Origin: Caldilinea sp. CFX5
GTDB taxonomy: Bacteria > Chloroflexota > Anaerolineae > Caldilineales > Caldilineaceae
Reading direction: 5' to 3'
Assembly (NCBI GenBank): GCA_021405325.1
Contig: QWII01000009.1
Location: 1 to 64,000 of the forward strand
Length of the DNA stretch: 64,000 nt
In this document: positions 37,411-46,011 of the stretch, one piece after another
Position numbering within the stretch: the stretch's first letter is position 1
Layout: each line of letters begins with the position of its first letter
Notes under the pieces: generated by a model
What the model was told of the DNA's origin: nothing
The model's input: only the letters and a program-made list of their open reading frames with translations
Databases searched by the model: none
Program-made: the position numbers and the translations under genes

Positions 37411-37536
37411 ATTCAAGGCCCAATTCGAGACGAATCGACTCAAGATGAATCAACGTTTGAGCGAAGCCAACGTTGGAACCAGTAAAGTTGGATCAGTTGA
37501 GGTTTGGGTGGAAAAGTCGGCGGAGAGTATTACAAT

Positions 37537-37607
<71 letters not shown>

Positions 37608-37645
37608 CTCAGTAGAATTACTGGTAACAAAACTAACCTTGAAAG

Positions 37646-37680
37646 CTGACTCTGCAATGACAAGTCAGTTTTTTGTTTTT
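37646..37680 (+). terminator. Rho-independent terminator after tRNA-Cys
   Basis: A short stem CTGACT/AGTCAG is followed by TTTTTTGTTTTT, about 40 nt after the tRNA. The stem is weak but the T tract is strong. Confidence 0.6.
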
Positions 37681-37785
37681 CTGCCCCGATTGTATGAATG
37701 CTCCTCTACGTCTCCACAAAAATATGCTTTTCTAGACAAGTACCATAAGCAGCGTTTATTGCTACCAACGAAAAGGGATAGAGAC

Positions 37786-37847
37786 GCGGAGGCAGGAAAC
37801 GCGGATCGCTATCCTGCCGAACAACGATCCGCACTTCCTGCCTCCGC
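37786..37847. repeat. Inverted repeat between tRNA-Cys and the PBP genes
   Basis: 23-nt arms at 37786-37808 and 37825-37847 (GCGGAGGCAGGAA and its complement TTCCTGCCTCCGC) match at 21 positions. The remaining sequence up to 38015 is AT-rich and shows no other feature, apart from possible unassigned promoter signals for the PBP gene. Confidence 0.85.
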
Positions 37848-38015
37848 GCCCCGCTTTCCGCCGCAGAAAATACGTAATTTAACGTAGGCATTTTACGTCT
37901 ATTTAATGAGAAACTGAATTTTAGTGAGAAATGAATTGTATTGTATCGTGGCGGGAACCAGCCAAACCGGCGCGACGTTATCTATCTGTTATGGATCAAA
38001 CATCTAAAATAGCAT

Positions 38016-41000
38016 ATGATGCAGAGAATTTACCACAAACCAACCCGAAATTTTTTTGTACGCGCAAGCCTACAATGGTTAGTTGCCCTAGCCTGTGTCA
38101 TCACAGGTTGTTCACCAGCTTCTTTCTCGCCGCTTCTCCTTTCCGGTGATGCTGTGGCGCGCCAACTGCTCTATTATGAACAGCGCTACACGGCAACGTA
38201 TCAAATCGCGCCCCGGCCCGTCGGCGATCCCCAAGCGGCCGCCGAACATTATCTTCAACGCTATCAACCGGGTCCGTTGCCCCGTGTCTTTCAACACACC
38301 ACGCTCTATGACCGCACGGGCAAGACCATTGCCGAGTTCTACGACGAAGGGCGACGCACCTGGGCGCCCTTGGCGCAAATTTCGCCCAATTTGTTAAAGG
38401 CCACGATCGCCACCGAAGACGCCTCCTTCTATACGAACGAGGGCATTGATACGCGCCGCTTAGTGGCCGCTGCCATCCAGAACGCACGTAGCAATGAGAT
38501 TGTTTCCGGCGCCAGCACCATCACCATGCAATTGGCGCGCCAGCTGTTCTATCCACCGGCGGAACGCTTCGCGCAAACACTCGATCGCAAAATCAACGAA
38601 ATTTTCCTCGCACGCGATCTGACCGATCTCTTCTCTAAAGATGAGATCTTGGAAATGTATCTGAATTTGATCTACTTCGGCCACCTGGCCTACGGACCGG
38701 AAGCCGCGGCCCAAGTCTACTTTGGCAAATCGGCTGCCGATCTCACCCTGGCCGAAGCAACGCTGTTGGCCGGCATTCCACAACGGCCGGGCGACTATGA
38801 TCTCTTTGCTAACTTTGCCGGCGCAAAAGCGCGCCAACGCACAGTTCTCGATCTGATGGTGCGTCACGGCTACCTCAGCGCCATCGATGCGGATCGCGTC
38901 TATGCGGCGCCGGTAGCCCTGGCGGTTAACCCCGACGCCCGCCCCCGGCAAGCGCCCCACTTTACCATCTTCACCGCCAACTATGTCGCCCAGAACTGGC
39001 CCGATCTCGATTTGCGGCGGAGTGGGTTACAGATTCAGACCACCCTCGATCTGCGGATGCAACAGGTGGCGGAGGAGACCGTGGCCAAAACCGTCCAGGC
39101 GTTGCGCCCCCGTTACAACCTGACCAATGGGGCCTTGGTGGCGCTTAAGCCCGGCACGGCTGAGATTTTGGCAATGGTCGGCAGCGCCAACTTCAGTGAC
39201 CGCACGATTGCCGGTGAAGTCAATGTAACCACCAGTCTGCGCCAACCGGGCAGCGCGCTCAAACCGCTCCTCTTTGCCGCCGCCTTTGACGACGAATTGA
39301 TCAGCCCGGCCACGGTGCTGTGGGATATTCCGGTGCGATACCGCATCAACGAATGGCAGATCTATCAACCGCGCAATTACGATAGTAAATTTCATGGCCC
39401 CTTGACCGCGCGCAGCGCCCTGGCCAATAGCTATAACATTCCGGCGGTCAAGCTCCTGGATCGCATCGGCATTGACGCTATGCGCCAGGAAGCCATTGAA
39501 ATGGGCATTGAAAGCTTCCGGCGCGACGGATCTTACGGTCTCGGCATGACGCTGGGCAGCAATGAAGTCACTCTGCTTGAAGTGACAACGGCTTATCATA
39601 CCCTGGCGAATGGCGGTCTTGCGCAGCCGGCGACGCCGATTCAACAACTCATTGATAATCGCGGGCAACGTTACCTGCCCAACGACGGTGTGCCGATCCA
39701 AGCGGTTTCGCCCCAAGCTGCCTTTTTGGTAACTGATATTCTAAGCGACAACCAGGCGCGCACACCGGCCTTTGGCGCCAACAGCCGTCTCAATTTGAGC
39801 CGACCGGCGGCAGTCAAGACGGGAACCTCCAGCAGCTTTCGCGACAACTGGACGGTGGGCTACACCCGCTTTTTGGTGGCCGGCGTCTGGGCCGGCAATA
39901 GCAGCGGACAGGCCATGCGCGGCGCCAGCGGCATCACCGGCGCCGCCCCCATCTGGCATGATTTTATGGAAGCGGTCATCGCCGATCCGGCGCTGTTGGC
40001 CTTGTTACAGGCGCCGGCGACGGCTGAAGGCTGGAGTTTCACCCCGCCGCCCGACACCGCCCGTCGTGTCATCGACTGTCCCAAACCGTTGAACTGCCCC
40101 GCCACCGGCGAATGGTTTACCCGCGACTGGTTGCGCAAGATGGGCGAGGCCCAACTGCATGATGACAGCTTTATCAGCGCTGCCCTTGCCAACGTCTATA
40201 TCAATCGGGACAGTGGGTTACAGCGGGTTGGAAGCTGTGCCGTGGAAGGGGGCGCCGCCGGCACCGCTCTGCGGATCCCCGAACCGCTGGGCGTAATGGC
40301 GCCGGTCGCCACACCGACGCGCGTTGTCGGCCAGAGCGGCGGCACACCGCCATTGCCCCGCTTGTTGCGACCGCCGAATTTAACCTCGCCGACAGGATGG
40401 GGCGCGCCGCCGGTCAATTTTCAAACGACCGTCGAGCGGCTACGCGAAGAACAACTGGCGGTGATGAACTGGGGAACACGCGCCGGCACGCCGCTCTATT
40501 TGGGTCAATGCAACGAGCTGCGCAATACGGTAGAGAGCTTGTGGGGCAAATCGGTGCGCTTTGTCACAGTGGAGACGCCCGGCACGCGGCAGACGCTCGC
40601 CATCTTCCCGACGCCAACGCCAACGGCTACGCCAACCCGAACACCAACCGCTACGCCGACAATGACGCCAACGCCAACGGCCACCGCCACGCCAACAATG
40701 ACGCCAACGCCAACGGCGACCCCGATCGCGCCAACGGCCACCGCCACATCACCGACGCCAGTGGTCACCAGTCAGCCCACGCCGGCAGGATCGACGCCGG
40801 TTGCGGTCGCCGTAGCCGGCACAGCGCTGCCGACCACGCAGCCAACACCGACCACCGCACGCCCTGCCGCTCGTACTGGCTTACCCTACGGCTTACTAGG
40901 GATTGCGCATGATGACTTCTGTCCGGGCGAGTACATTTTAGGTCAGGTCTTGAATAGCAGCGGGGCGCCGGTCGCCGGGGTGCGGGTGGCCTATGTCGAT

Positions 41001-41213
41001 CAGTGGGGCAACCGGGACAGCACCACTACCAAGAGTACGCCGGCCGATTTCGGCAACTATGATTTTCCCATCGGGGCGCGGGCGCGGGATTTCTATGTCA
41101 CCGTTGTGGACGACGCCGGCAACCCGCTGAGTGAAACGATCTTTATCCAACACCGCAAAGGCGTCAGCGGCGACTATTCCTGCCATCATGTGGTCTGGAT
41201 TGGGACGCGCTGA
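38016..41213 (+). CDS. Class A penicillin-binding protein (GT51 plus transpeptidase) with lipobox-like N-terminus and C-terminal beta domain
   Basis: A 1065-residue peptidoglycan synthase. The N-terminus has a hydrophobic stretch ending ACVITGC, which fits the lipobox pattern I-T-G-C (C32), rather than a plain anchor helix. The GT51 domain has ATEDASFY with catalytic E134 and GASTITMQLARQL. The transpeptidase has SALK (S413, K416), SYN (S472) and KTG (K601). A Thr/Pro-rich linker runs from about 866 to 930. The last 100 residues (CPGEYILGQVLNSSGAPVAG through CHHVVWIGTR) form a carboxypeptidase-regulatory-like beta domain, with a Cys near each end. It is followed by a paralog at 41300. It is unusually long for the family because of the tail. 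No ribosome-binding site is clear at the ATG. Confidence 0.93.
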   Translation: MMQRIYHKPTRNFFVRASLQWLVALACVITGCSPASFSPLLLSGDAVARQLLYYEQRYTATYQIAPRPVGDPQAAAEHYLQRYQPGPLPRVFQHTTLYDRTGKTIAEFYDEGRRTWAPLAQISPNLLKATIATEDASFYTNEGIDTRRLVAAAIQNARSNEIVSGASTITMQLARQLFYPPAERFAQTLDRKINEIFLARDLTDLFSKDEILEMYLNLIYFGHLAYGPEAAAQVYFGKSAADLTLAEATLLAGIPQRPGDYDLFANFAGAKARQRTVLDLMVRHGYLSAIDADRVYAAPVALAVNPDARPRQAPHFTIFTANYVAQNWPDLDLRRSGLQIQTTLDLRMQQVAEETVAKTVQALRPRYNLTNGALVALKPGTAEILAMVGSANFSDRTIAGEVNVTTSLRQPGSALKPLLFAAAFDDELISPATVLWDIPVRYRINEWQIYQPRNYDSKFHGPLTARSALANSYNIPAVKLLDRIGIDAMRQEAIEMGIESFRRDGSYGLGMTLGSNEVTLLEVTTAYHTLANGGLAQPATPIQQLIDNRGQRYLPNDGVPIQAVSPQAAFLVTDILSDNQARTPAFGANSRLNLSRPAAVKTGTSSSFRDNWTVGYTRFLVAGVWAGNSSGQAMRGASGITGAAPIWHDFMEAVIADPALLALLQAPATAEGWSFTPPPDTARRVIDCPKPLNCPATGEWFTRDWLRKMGEAQLHDDSFISAALANVYINRDSGLQRVGSCAVEGGAAGTALRIPEPLGVMAPVATPTRVVGQSGGTPPLPRLLRPPNLTSPTGWGAPPVNFQTTVERLREEQLAVMNWGTRAGTPLYLGQCNELRNTVESLWGKSVRFVTVETPGTRQTLAIFPTPTPTATPTRTPTATPTMTPTPTATATPTMTPTPTATPIAPTATATSPTPVVTSQPTPAGSTPVAVAVAGTALPTTQPTPTTARPAARTGLPYGLLGIAHDDFCPGEYILGQVLNSSGAPVAGVRVAYVDQWGNRDSTTTKSTPADFGNYDFPIGARARDFYVTVVDDAGNPLSETIFIQHRKGVSGDYSCHHVVWIGTR

Positions 41214-41218
41214 TGCAG

Positions 41219-41292
41219 GAGATTGAGCGATACAGAGATTGAGCGATTAGGAAACGGCAGAAAATCTCTGTATCTCTGTATCGCTCAATCTC
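41219..41292. repeat. Stuttering inverted repeat, GATTGAGC/GATACAGA 8-nt units
   Basis: The left arm GAGATTGAGCGATACAGAGA continues with a repeat of the GATTGAGC unit. The right arm reads ATCTCTGTATCTCTGTATCG, then CTCAATCTC. It fills the 86-bp gap between the two PBP genes. Confidence 0.88.
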
Positions 41293-41299
41293 GCCAATA

Positions 41300-44206
41300 A
41301 TGAAAACTAGGGTCGTGAAGGTTATGAAAACGTGGTTTACAAAGCAATGGCTCTTTCCGCTTCTGATTCTGGCGCTGATCAGCACAAGTTGTAACCGTGG
41401 CAGCGGCGCGACCGACAACGCCGCGTTGGCCGTGCGCGCCGGCGCCGACCCGATGAATGCGGTGGAGACCTATCTGGCGCAATACCAACCCGGCCCATCA
41501 CCCCGACTCTTTCAAAGTACCCTGATTTATGACCGACATGGCGTTTTGTTGGCTGAATTGATGGACGAGGGACGGCGCACTTGGGTGGCGCTGGATAAAA
41601 TTTCGCCGCACCTGATTGACGCCACCATTGCCACCGAAGATGCGACCTTTTACGCCAATTCCGGCATCGACCCCTTTCGCATTGTGCGCGCCCTCCTGCG
41701 CAATGTCCAGGAAGGACAGGTCTTCTCCGGCGCCAGCACCATTACTATGCAACTAGCGCGCAATCTCTTTCTTGGCCCCGACCAGCGCTATGACCAGAAT
41801 TTTGACCGCAAGCTTTTGGAAGCCGGCCTGGCGCAGGAGCTGACCCAACTCCACAGCAAGGGCGAGCTTTTGGAGATGTATCTCAATCTGCTCAACTATG
41901 GCAACCTGGCCTATGGGCCGGAAGCCGCCGCGCAAAGCTACTTCGGCAAAAGCGCCGCCGATCTCACCCTGGCCGAAGCGACATTGCTGGCCGGCATTCC
42001 GCAACAACCGGCGAATCTTGATCCCTATCGCAACTTTGACGCCACCAAACGGCGCCAACGCATTGTCCTTGATCTGATGGTGCGACATGGCTATCTGAGT
42101 ACAACTGAGGCGGATGCCGTTTTTGCCGAACCGCTCAATTTACGGGAAGCGCGCGCTTTGGCGCCCAACCTAGCCCCCCACTTTGTCCAGTATGTGGTAG
42201 AGACGCTGGATCAAAAGTACGGCGCCGGGTACACCAAACGGGCCGGCTTGCATATTCAAACCACGCTCGACCTGAACATGCAGAAGCTGGCGCAGCAATT
42301 GGTGGCGCGCAAAGTGGCTGAGTTGCGCGCACCGTATGATTTGAGCAACGCCGCCCTCGTCGCTATGCGGCCCAATAGCGGACAAATCCTCGTCATGGTC
42401 GGCAGCGCCGATTTCGCCGATCCGTCGATTGCCGGTCAGGTCAACGTGACGCGCAGTTTGCGTCAACCCGGCAGCGCCATCAAGCCGGTGCTGTACGCCG
42501 CCGCCTTGGATGATAACTTTGTCAGCCCTGCCACGGTTTTATGGGATACACCGATCACTTACACGGTCAGCGCCGGTCAAATCTACACGCCGCGCAACTA
42601 CGACGCCCGCTTTCATGGGCCGGTCACGGTGCGCACTGCCCTTGCCAACAGTTACAATATTCCGACGGTAAAATTGCTGGATGCACTTGGCGTGGCGCGG
42701 ATGTTAGGCGTGGCGCGTACCTTGGGCATTACCAGTCTCAAGGACGACCCCAACTGGTATGGTCTGAGCCTCACATTGGGCGGCGGCGAGGTGACGCTGT
42801 TAGAGTTGACGACCGCTTTTCATGCCTTTGCCAGTGACGGCAACTACTGGCCGGCCACGCCGATTCTCAAGCTGAGTGACACGCAAGAGCGTCCGCTCTT
42901 TCTAGAAGCGGCGCCGCAGCCAACCCGTGTGCTCAAACCGGAAACGGCCTTTCTCATCAGCGACATTTTGAGCGACAACGTCGCCCGTGCGCCGGCCTTT
43001 GGTGAGCAGAGTCCTTTGCGAATCAGCCGTCCCGCCGCCGCCAAAACCGGCACGACGACGGACTACCGCGACAACTGGACCGTGGGCTATACGCGCTATC
43101 TGGTAGCAGGCGTCTGGGCCGGCAACAGCGATGGTCGCCCCATGCGCTCCACCAGCGGCGTCACCGGCGCGGCGCCCATCTGGCATGATTTTATGGAGAT
43201 GGTGTTGAGCGACCCAGCCATGCTGGCAACGCTGGAAGCGCCCGGTGACGAAGCAGCCTGGCAATTTGTCCCGCCCGCCACAGTGGCGCAACGGCCCGAT
43301 TGCCCGCCGGGGGTGCGCTGTCGCGATGGGGGTGAATACTTTACCGAAGCGTGGGTGCAGGCCACCGGTAGCGCCGGCGTGCTGGCCGACAGTCTGGAAA
43401 CGACCAAGAGTGCGCCGGTCTATGCGCAACAGGGCGACCAGGGCCGGTTGATCGGCTTCTGCGGCCTGGAAAGCGCCGCCGAACGCCGTGTCTTACGCAC
43501 TAGTGACACCATTGGGCTGGCCCGTCTGCGCCCAACCATTGGCTTGACCGGCAGCGTCGCCCTTTCGGCTACGACACCCCTAACCGCGGCAGTGGCGGGG
43601 GTGGCAACGCCGACCCCCACCACATTGCAAGCCTTGGCGTGGACGTTAGCTTACACCGCTACTAATAATACGCTAAATTTGGGACCTTGTGATACACTAA
43701 AGGACGCGGTGCAACAAGCCTTCGCGCTCAGCCCTTTCACGACGACGGCAGCGATTCGGGTGCTAGTCGATCTGGCCGCAGCCGGCAACCCGTCCGTCAA
43801 CTTGGTCGCCGGTGAGGGGAGTGTGGATGTCGCCACCCTGACGCCGGCAAACGGGGGAGGGTTAGTCGGCGGGCGCTATGCGCTTGCCGGCGCCATTGAA
43901 AATAATAGCGATTGTCCCGGCAGTTATGTCATGGGGCGCATCATTAATTTTGACCATGCGCCGGTGGCGGGAGTGCAAATTCACCTGCGCGACGAGTGGG
44001 GCAACGAAGCCTACGCCGTCAGCAAGAGCGGGGCGAACGACTACGGTCGCTTTGATTTCCCCATTCCCTCCGGGGCGCCGCATAATCTTTATATCACAGT
44101 CATGGACGGCACAGGCAACCCCATCAGCGCCACCTTCACCATTCCCCACAAACAAGGGGAAGCCGGTGACGCGCCATGTCATCATATTGTGTTACAGGGT
44201 GGGTAA
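41300..44206 (+). CDS. Class A penicillin-binding protein, tandem paralog
   Basis: A 968-residue protein with the same order as its neighbour. The N-terminal hydrophobic segment ends LISTSC (C31), which is lipobox-like but has Ser at the -3 place. GT51 has ATEDATFY (E113) and GASTITMQLARNL. The transpeptidase has SAIK (S392, K395), SYN and KTG. The C-terminal beta domain is CPGSYVMGRIINFDHAPVAG through CHHIVLQGG. The long Thr/Pro linker of the first paralog is replaced by a shorter Ala/Thr-rich region. It polymerises and cross-links glycan strands at the membrane surface. An alternative start lies at 41324; neither has a convincing ribosome-binding site. Confidence 0.93.
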   Translation: MKTRVVKVMKTWFTKQWLFPLLILALISTSCNRGSGATDNAALAVRAGADPMNAVETYLAQYQPGPSPRLFQSTLIYDRHGVLLAELMDEGRRTWVALDKISPHLIDATIATEDATFYANSGIDPFRIVRALLRNVQEGQVFSGASTITMQLARNLFLGPDQRYDQNFDRKLLEAGLAQELTQLHSKGELLEMYLNLLNYGNLAYGPEAAAQSYFGKSAADLTLAEATLLAGIPQQPANLDPYRNFDATKRRQRIVLDLMVRHGYLSTTEADAVFAEPLNLREARALAPNLAPHFVQYVVETLDQKYGAGYTKRAGLHIQTTLDLNMQKLAQQLVARKVAELRAPYDLSNAALVAMRPNSGQILVMVGSADFADPSIAGQVNVTRSLRQPGSAIKPVLYAAALDDNFVSPATVLWDTPITYTVSAGQIYTPRNYDARFHGPVTVRTALANSYNIPTVKLLDALGVARMLGVARTLGITSLKDDPNWYGLSLTLGGGEVTLLELTTAFHAFASDGNYWPATPILKLSDTQERPLFLEAAPQPTRVLKPETAFLISDILSDNVARAPAFGEQSPLRISRPAAAKTGTTTDYRDNWTVGYTRYLVAGVWAGNSDGRPMRSTSGVTGAAPIWHDFMEMVLSDPAMLATLEAPGDEAAWQFVPPATVAQRPDCPPGVRCRDGGEYFTEAWVQATGSAGVLADSLETTKSAPVYAQQGDQGRLIGFCGLESAAERRVLRTSDTIGLARLRPTIGLTGSVALSATTPLTAAVAGVATPTPTTLQALAWTLAYTATNNTLNLGPCDTLKDAVQQAFALSPFTTTAAIRVLVDLAAAGNPSVNLVAGEGSVDVATLTPANGGGLVGGRYALAGAIENNSDCPGSYVMGRIINFDHAPVAGVQIHLRDEWGNEAYAVSKSGANDYGRFDFPIPSGAPHNLYITVMDGTGNPISATFTIPHKQGEAGDAPCHHIVLQGG

Positions 44207-44274
44207 GGTTGAAGACAGGAAGACAAGACTTCGGCGTGAGCGCCGGGAACCCGCTGGGTGCGAACGCAGACAAG

Positions 44275-45510
44275 ATGCTCTTGCGCCTCTGTTTGGGGGC
44301 GCTAACCATTTTGCTGTTATTACTTTGGTGGATTGGGTTATGGGAGACAACCGGCGCCGTGGTGGTGCAGGCGCAAGAGGTGCCGACGGCGCCCCCTACG
44401 ATCACACCGACCCGGCCAGTTCGGCTTGTGACGGAGATTCTTGTGCCACAGTCGCGGAGTGCGGTGGCCGGCACAGTGGTCTTTGTCGGCAGCGCGCTGC
44501 TCCCCGGTTTCCGCCGCTATGAATTGTCGATTGCCGACGCGGCCAGCGAAGATTGGCGCTGGTTGATGAGCAGTGACGCCTATGTCAGCGAAGGGGAACT
44601 CTACCGCTTTGACACCACCCGCGTCCCCGACGGCTTCTACGACTTCCGTTTACGCGCCATCCGCGACGATGGCAACTACACGGAAGCTTTTGTCCAGGAT
44701 GTTGAGATTCGCAACGCCAATCCGCCGACGCCAACGCCCCAGTTCAACGCCGCCGGCACCCCCTTGCCCACCGAGACGCCCACGCTGGCGTCACCCACTG
44801 CTACGCCTACACCGGAGTTTGTCAGTTTTATTCCGAACGGACAGGGCATCTTTGTCCCGATCAACGGCGGCGTTATGCGCGGGCGGGCGGCGATCATCGG
44901 CACGGCCAATGGTTTTGTGACCAATCCCTTTGTCCACTATGAATTGTATCTATCGCAAGCGGGCGCTGAAGATTGGCAACAGTTGATTGTCAACACCACG
45001 CAGATCTGGCAGAATACCCTTTATGTGTTAGACACGACGCAATATCCCGACGGCTTGTATGACTTGCGCTTACGGCTGGTCTATCGCGATGCCAACTATG
45101 ATGAATTTGAAGTGCGCAACGTCTATATTGCCAATTACACGGCCGTGCGCGACCCAACCCCCACCGCCACGCCGATTCGCATTGGCTTGATCAGCCCCCG
45201 CCCCCATGAAAATGTGAGTGGTCGCATAGAGGTGATCGGCGCTGCCAACACCGCCAACTTTGCCAGTTGGGAATTGGCCTGGCGACCGAGCGGCGTCCAA
45301 CAGTGGACAACACTACTGAACAATCAGACGCGCGTCCCGGCCTATGGCGTATTGGCGACGCTCGACATCGCCCAGTTACCGGTAGGAGCGTATGACTTCC
45401 GGCTACGGGTGATCAACCAGGATGGCAGCGTAGCCGATTTCATCGTGCCGCAGGTGCGCGTCGCCCGCCCACCCATCCCGGCTACGTTAACGCCGACGCC
45501 ATTTGGGTAG
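44275..45510 (+). CDS. Exported protein with three repeated beta domains
   Basis: A 411-residue protein from ATG 44275; a TTG at 44209, 2 nt after the PBP stop, is an alternative. A single hydrophobic segment (LCLGALTILLLLLWWIG) is followed by VQAQEVPTAPP, so it is either cut or anchored. Three repeats of about 95-100 residues follow, each with RYELSIADAASEDWRWL-, HYELYLSQAGAEDWQQL- or SWELAWRPSGVQQWTTL-like starts and an FYDFRLRAIRDDGNY-like end. They are joined by Pro/Thr-rich linkers. Each repeat resembles an Ig-like or fibronectin-like surface module. No enzyme motif is seen. Its place directly after two PBPs suggests an envelope role. Confidence 0.72.
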   Translation: MLLRLCLGALTILLLLLWWIGLWETTGAVVVQAQEVPTAPPTITPTRPVRLVTEILVPQSRSAVAGTVVFVGSALLPGFRRYELSIADAASEDWRWLMSSDAYVSEGELYRFDTTRVPDGFYDFRLRAIRDDGNYTEAFVQDVEIRNANPPTPTPQFNAAGTPLPTETPTLASPTATPTPEFVSFIPNGQGIFVPINGGVMRGRAAIIGTANGFVTNPFVHYELYLSQAGAEDWQQLIVNTTQIWQNTLYVLDTTQYPDGLYDLRLRLVYRDANYDEFEVRNVYIANYTAVRDPTPTATPIRIGLISPRPHENVSGRIEVIGAANTANFASWELAWRPSGVQQWTTLLNNQTRVPAYGVLATLDIAQLPVGAYDFRLRVINQDGSVADFIVPQVRVARPPIPATLTPTPFG

Positions 45511-45512
45511 AA

Positions 45513-45577
45513 GGTGTTTGTTCGTTTGTTCGTTGGTTGAGCTTGTCGAAACCAACGAACAAACGAACCAGCCAACC
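45513..45577. repeat. Stuttering inverted repeat, GTTTGTTC 8-nt units
   Basis: The left arm is built of GTTTGTTC, GTTTGTTC, GTTGGTTG and the right arm of AACCAACGAACAAACGAACC. The centre GAGCTTGTCGAA is a common Chloroflexota/Proteobacteria palindrome core. It lies directly after the stop of the 44275 gene and may act as its transcript end. Confidence 0.85.
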
Positions 45578-46011
45578 GACGAAAAGCATATCTTCTGATT
45601 CTGTTTGGCCGTATACAATAGGGGTTTGTTAGTTTGCCATTGCACAAAGGGTGCGTTAGGAAAGGGGTGGAAACGCAAAGAATGTAAAATCCTCATCAAA
45701 TAGATTTTTGCCGGTCGTCTGAAAACACAGTATAATCATCGCTTGTGGCTTATCCCATCCGGTCATGCGCGCAGAAATAGAACTTCCGTAATCCGCAGTC
45801 GTGTAGTTGCGTAGTCCAGCGTCGGTCTATGCTACTTCGGTTGCGTTGCGGTCTACGGAACTTGCGGAAAATAAAAATTTTAGTCAATCAATACTGTCGG
45901 CGTTGCACAAACGTCGCAGTTGCGTCTGTTGAATGACATCAAAACCATCATTATTCCAGCTATGATACAGCGCAAAAGAATTGCTCACATTCATGTTATT
46001 GGAGGTAGATA
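45578..46011. other. Intergenic region upstream of the LysM/FAS1 gene, with a dispersed palindrome (copy 2)
   Basis: There is no gene. A member of the dispersed imperfect palindrome family occupies 45784-45860, with terminal TTCCGTA/TACGGAA and the internal words ATCCGCAGTCGTGTAG, AGTCCAGCGTC and GCGTTGCGGTCTAC. A candidate promoter TTGAAT, 17 bp, TATTCC lies around 45929-45957. GGAGG for the next gene is at about 46001. Confidence 0.6.

Noticed and set aside
37639..37887. 82-codon frame after tRNA-Cys
   Set aside because: It overlaps the tRNA terminator and a palindromic repeat, has no ribosome-binding site and resembles no protein.
40610..40800. Tandem DNA repeat of ACGCCAACG type inside the first PBP gene
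   Set aside because: It is explained by the Thr/Pro/Ala-rich linker it encodes; it keeps frame and shows variable codons.
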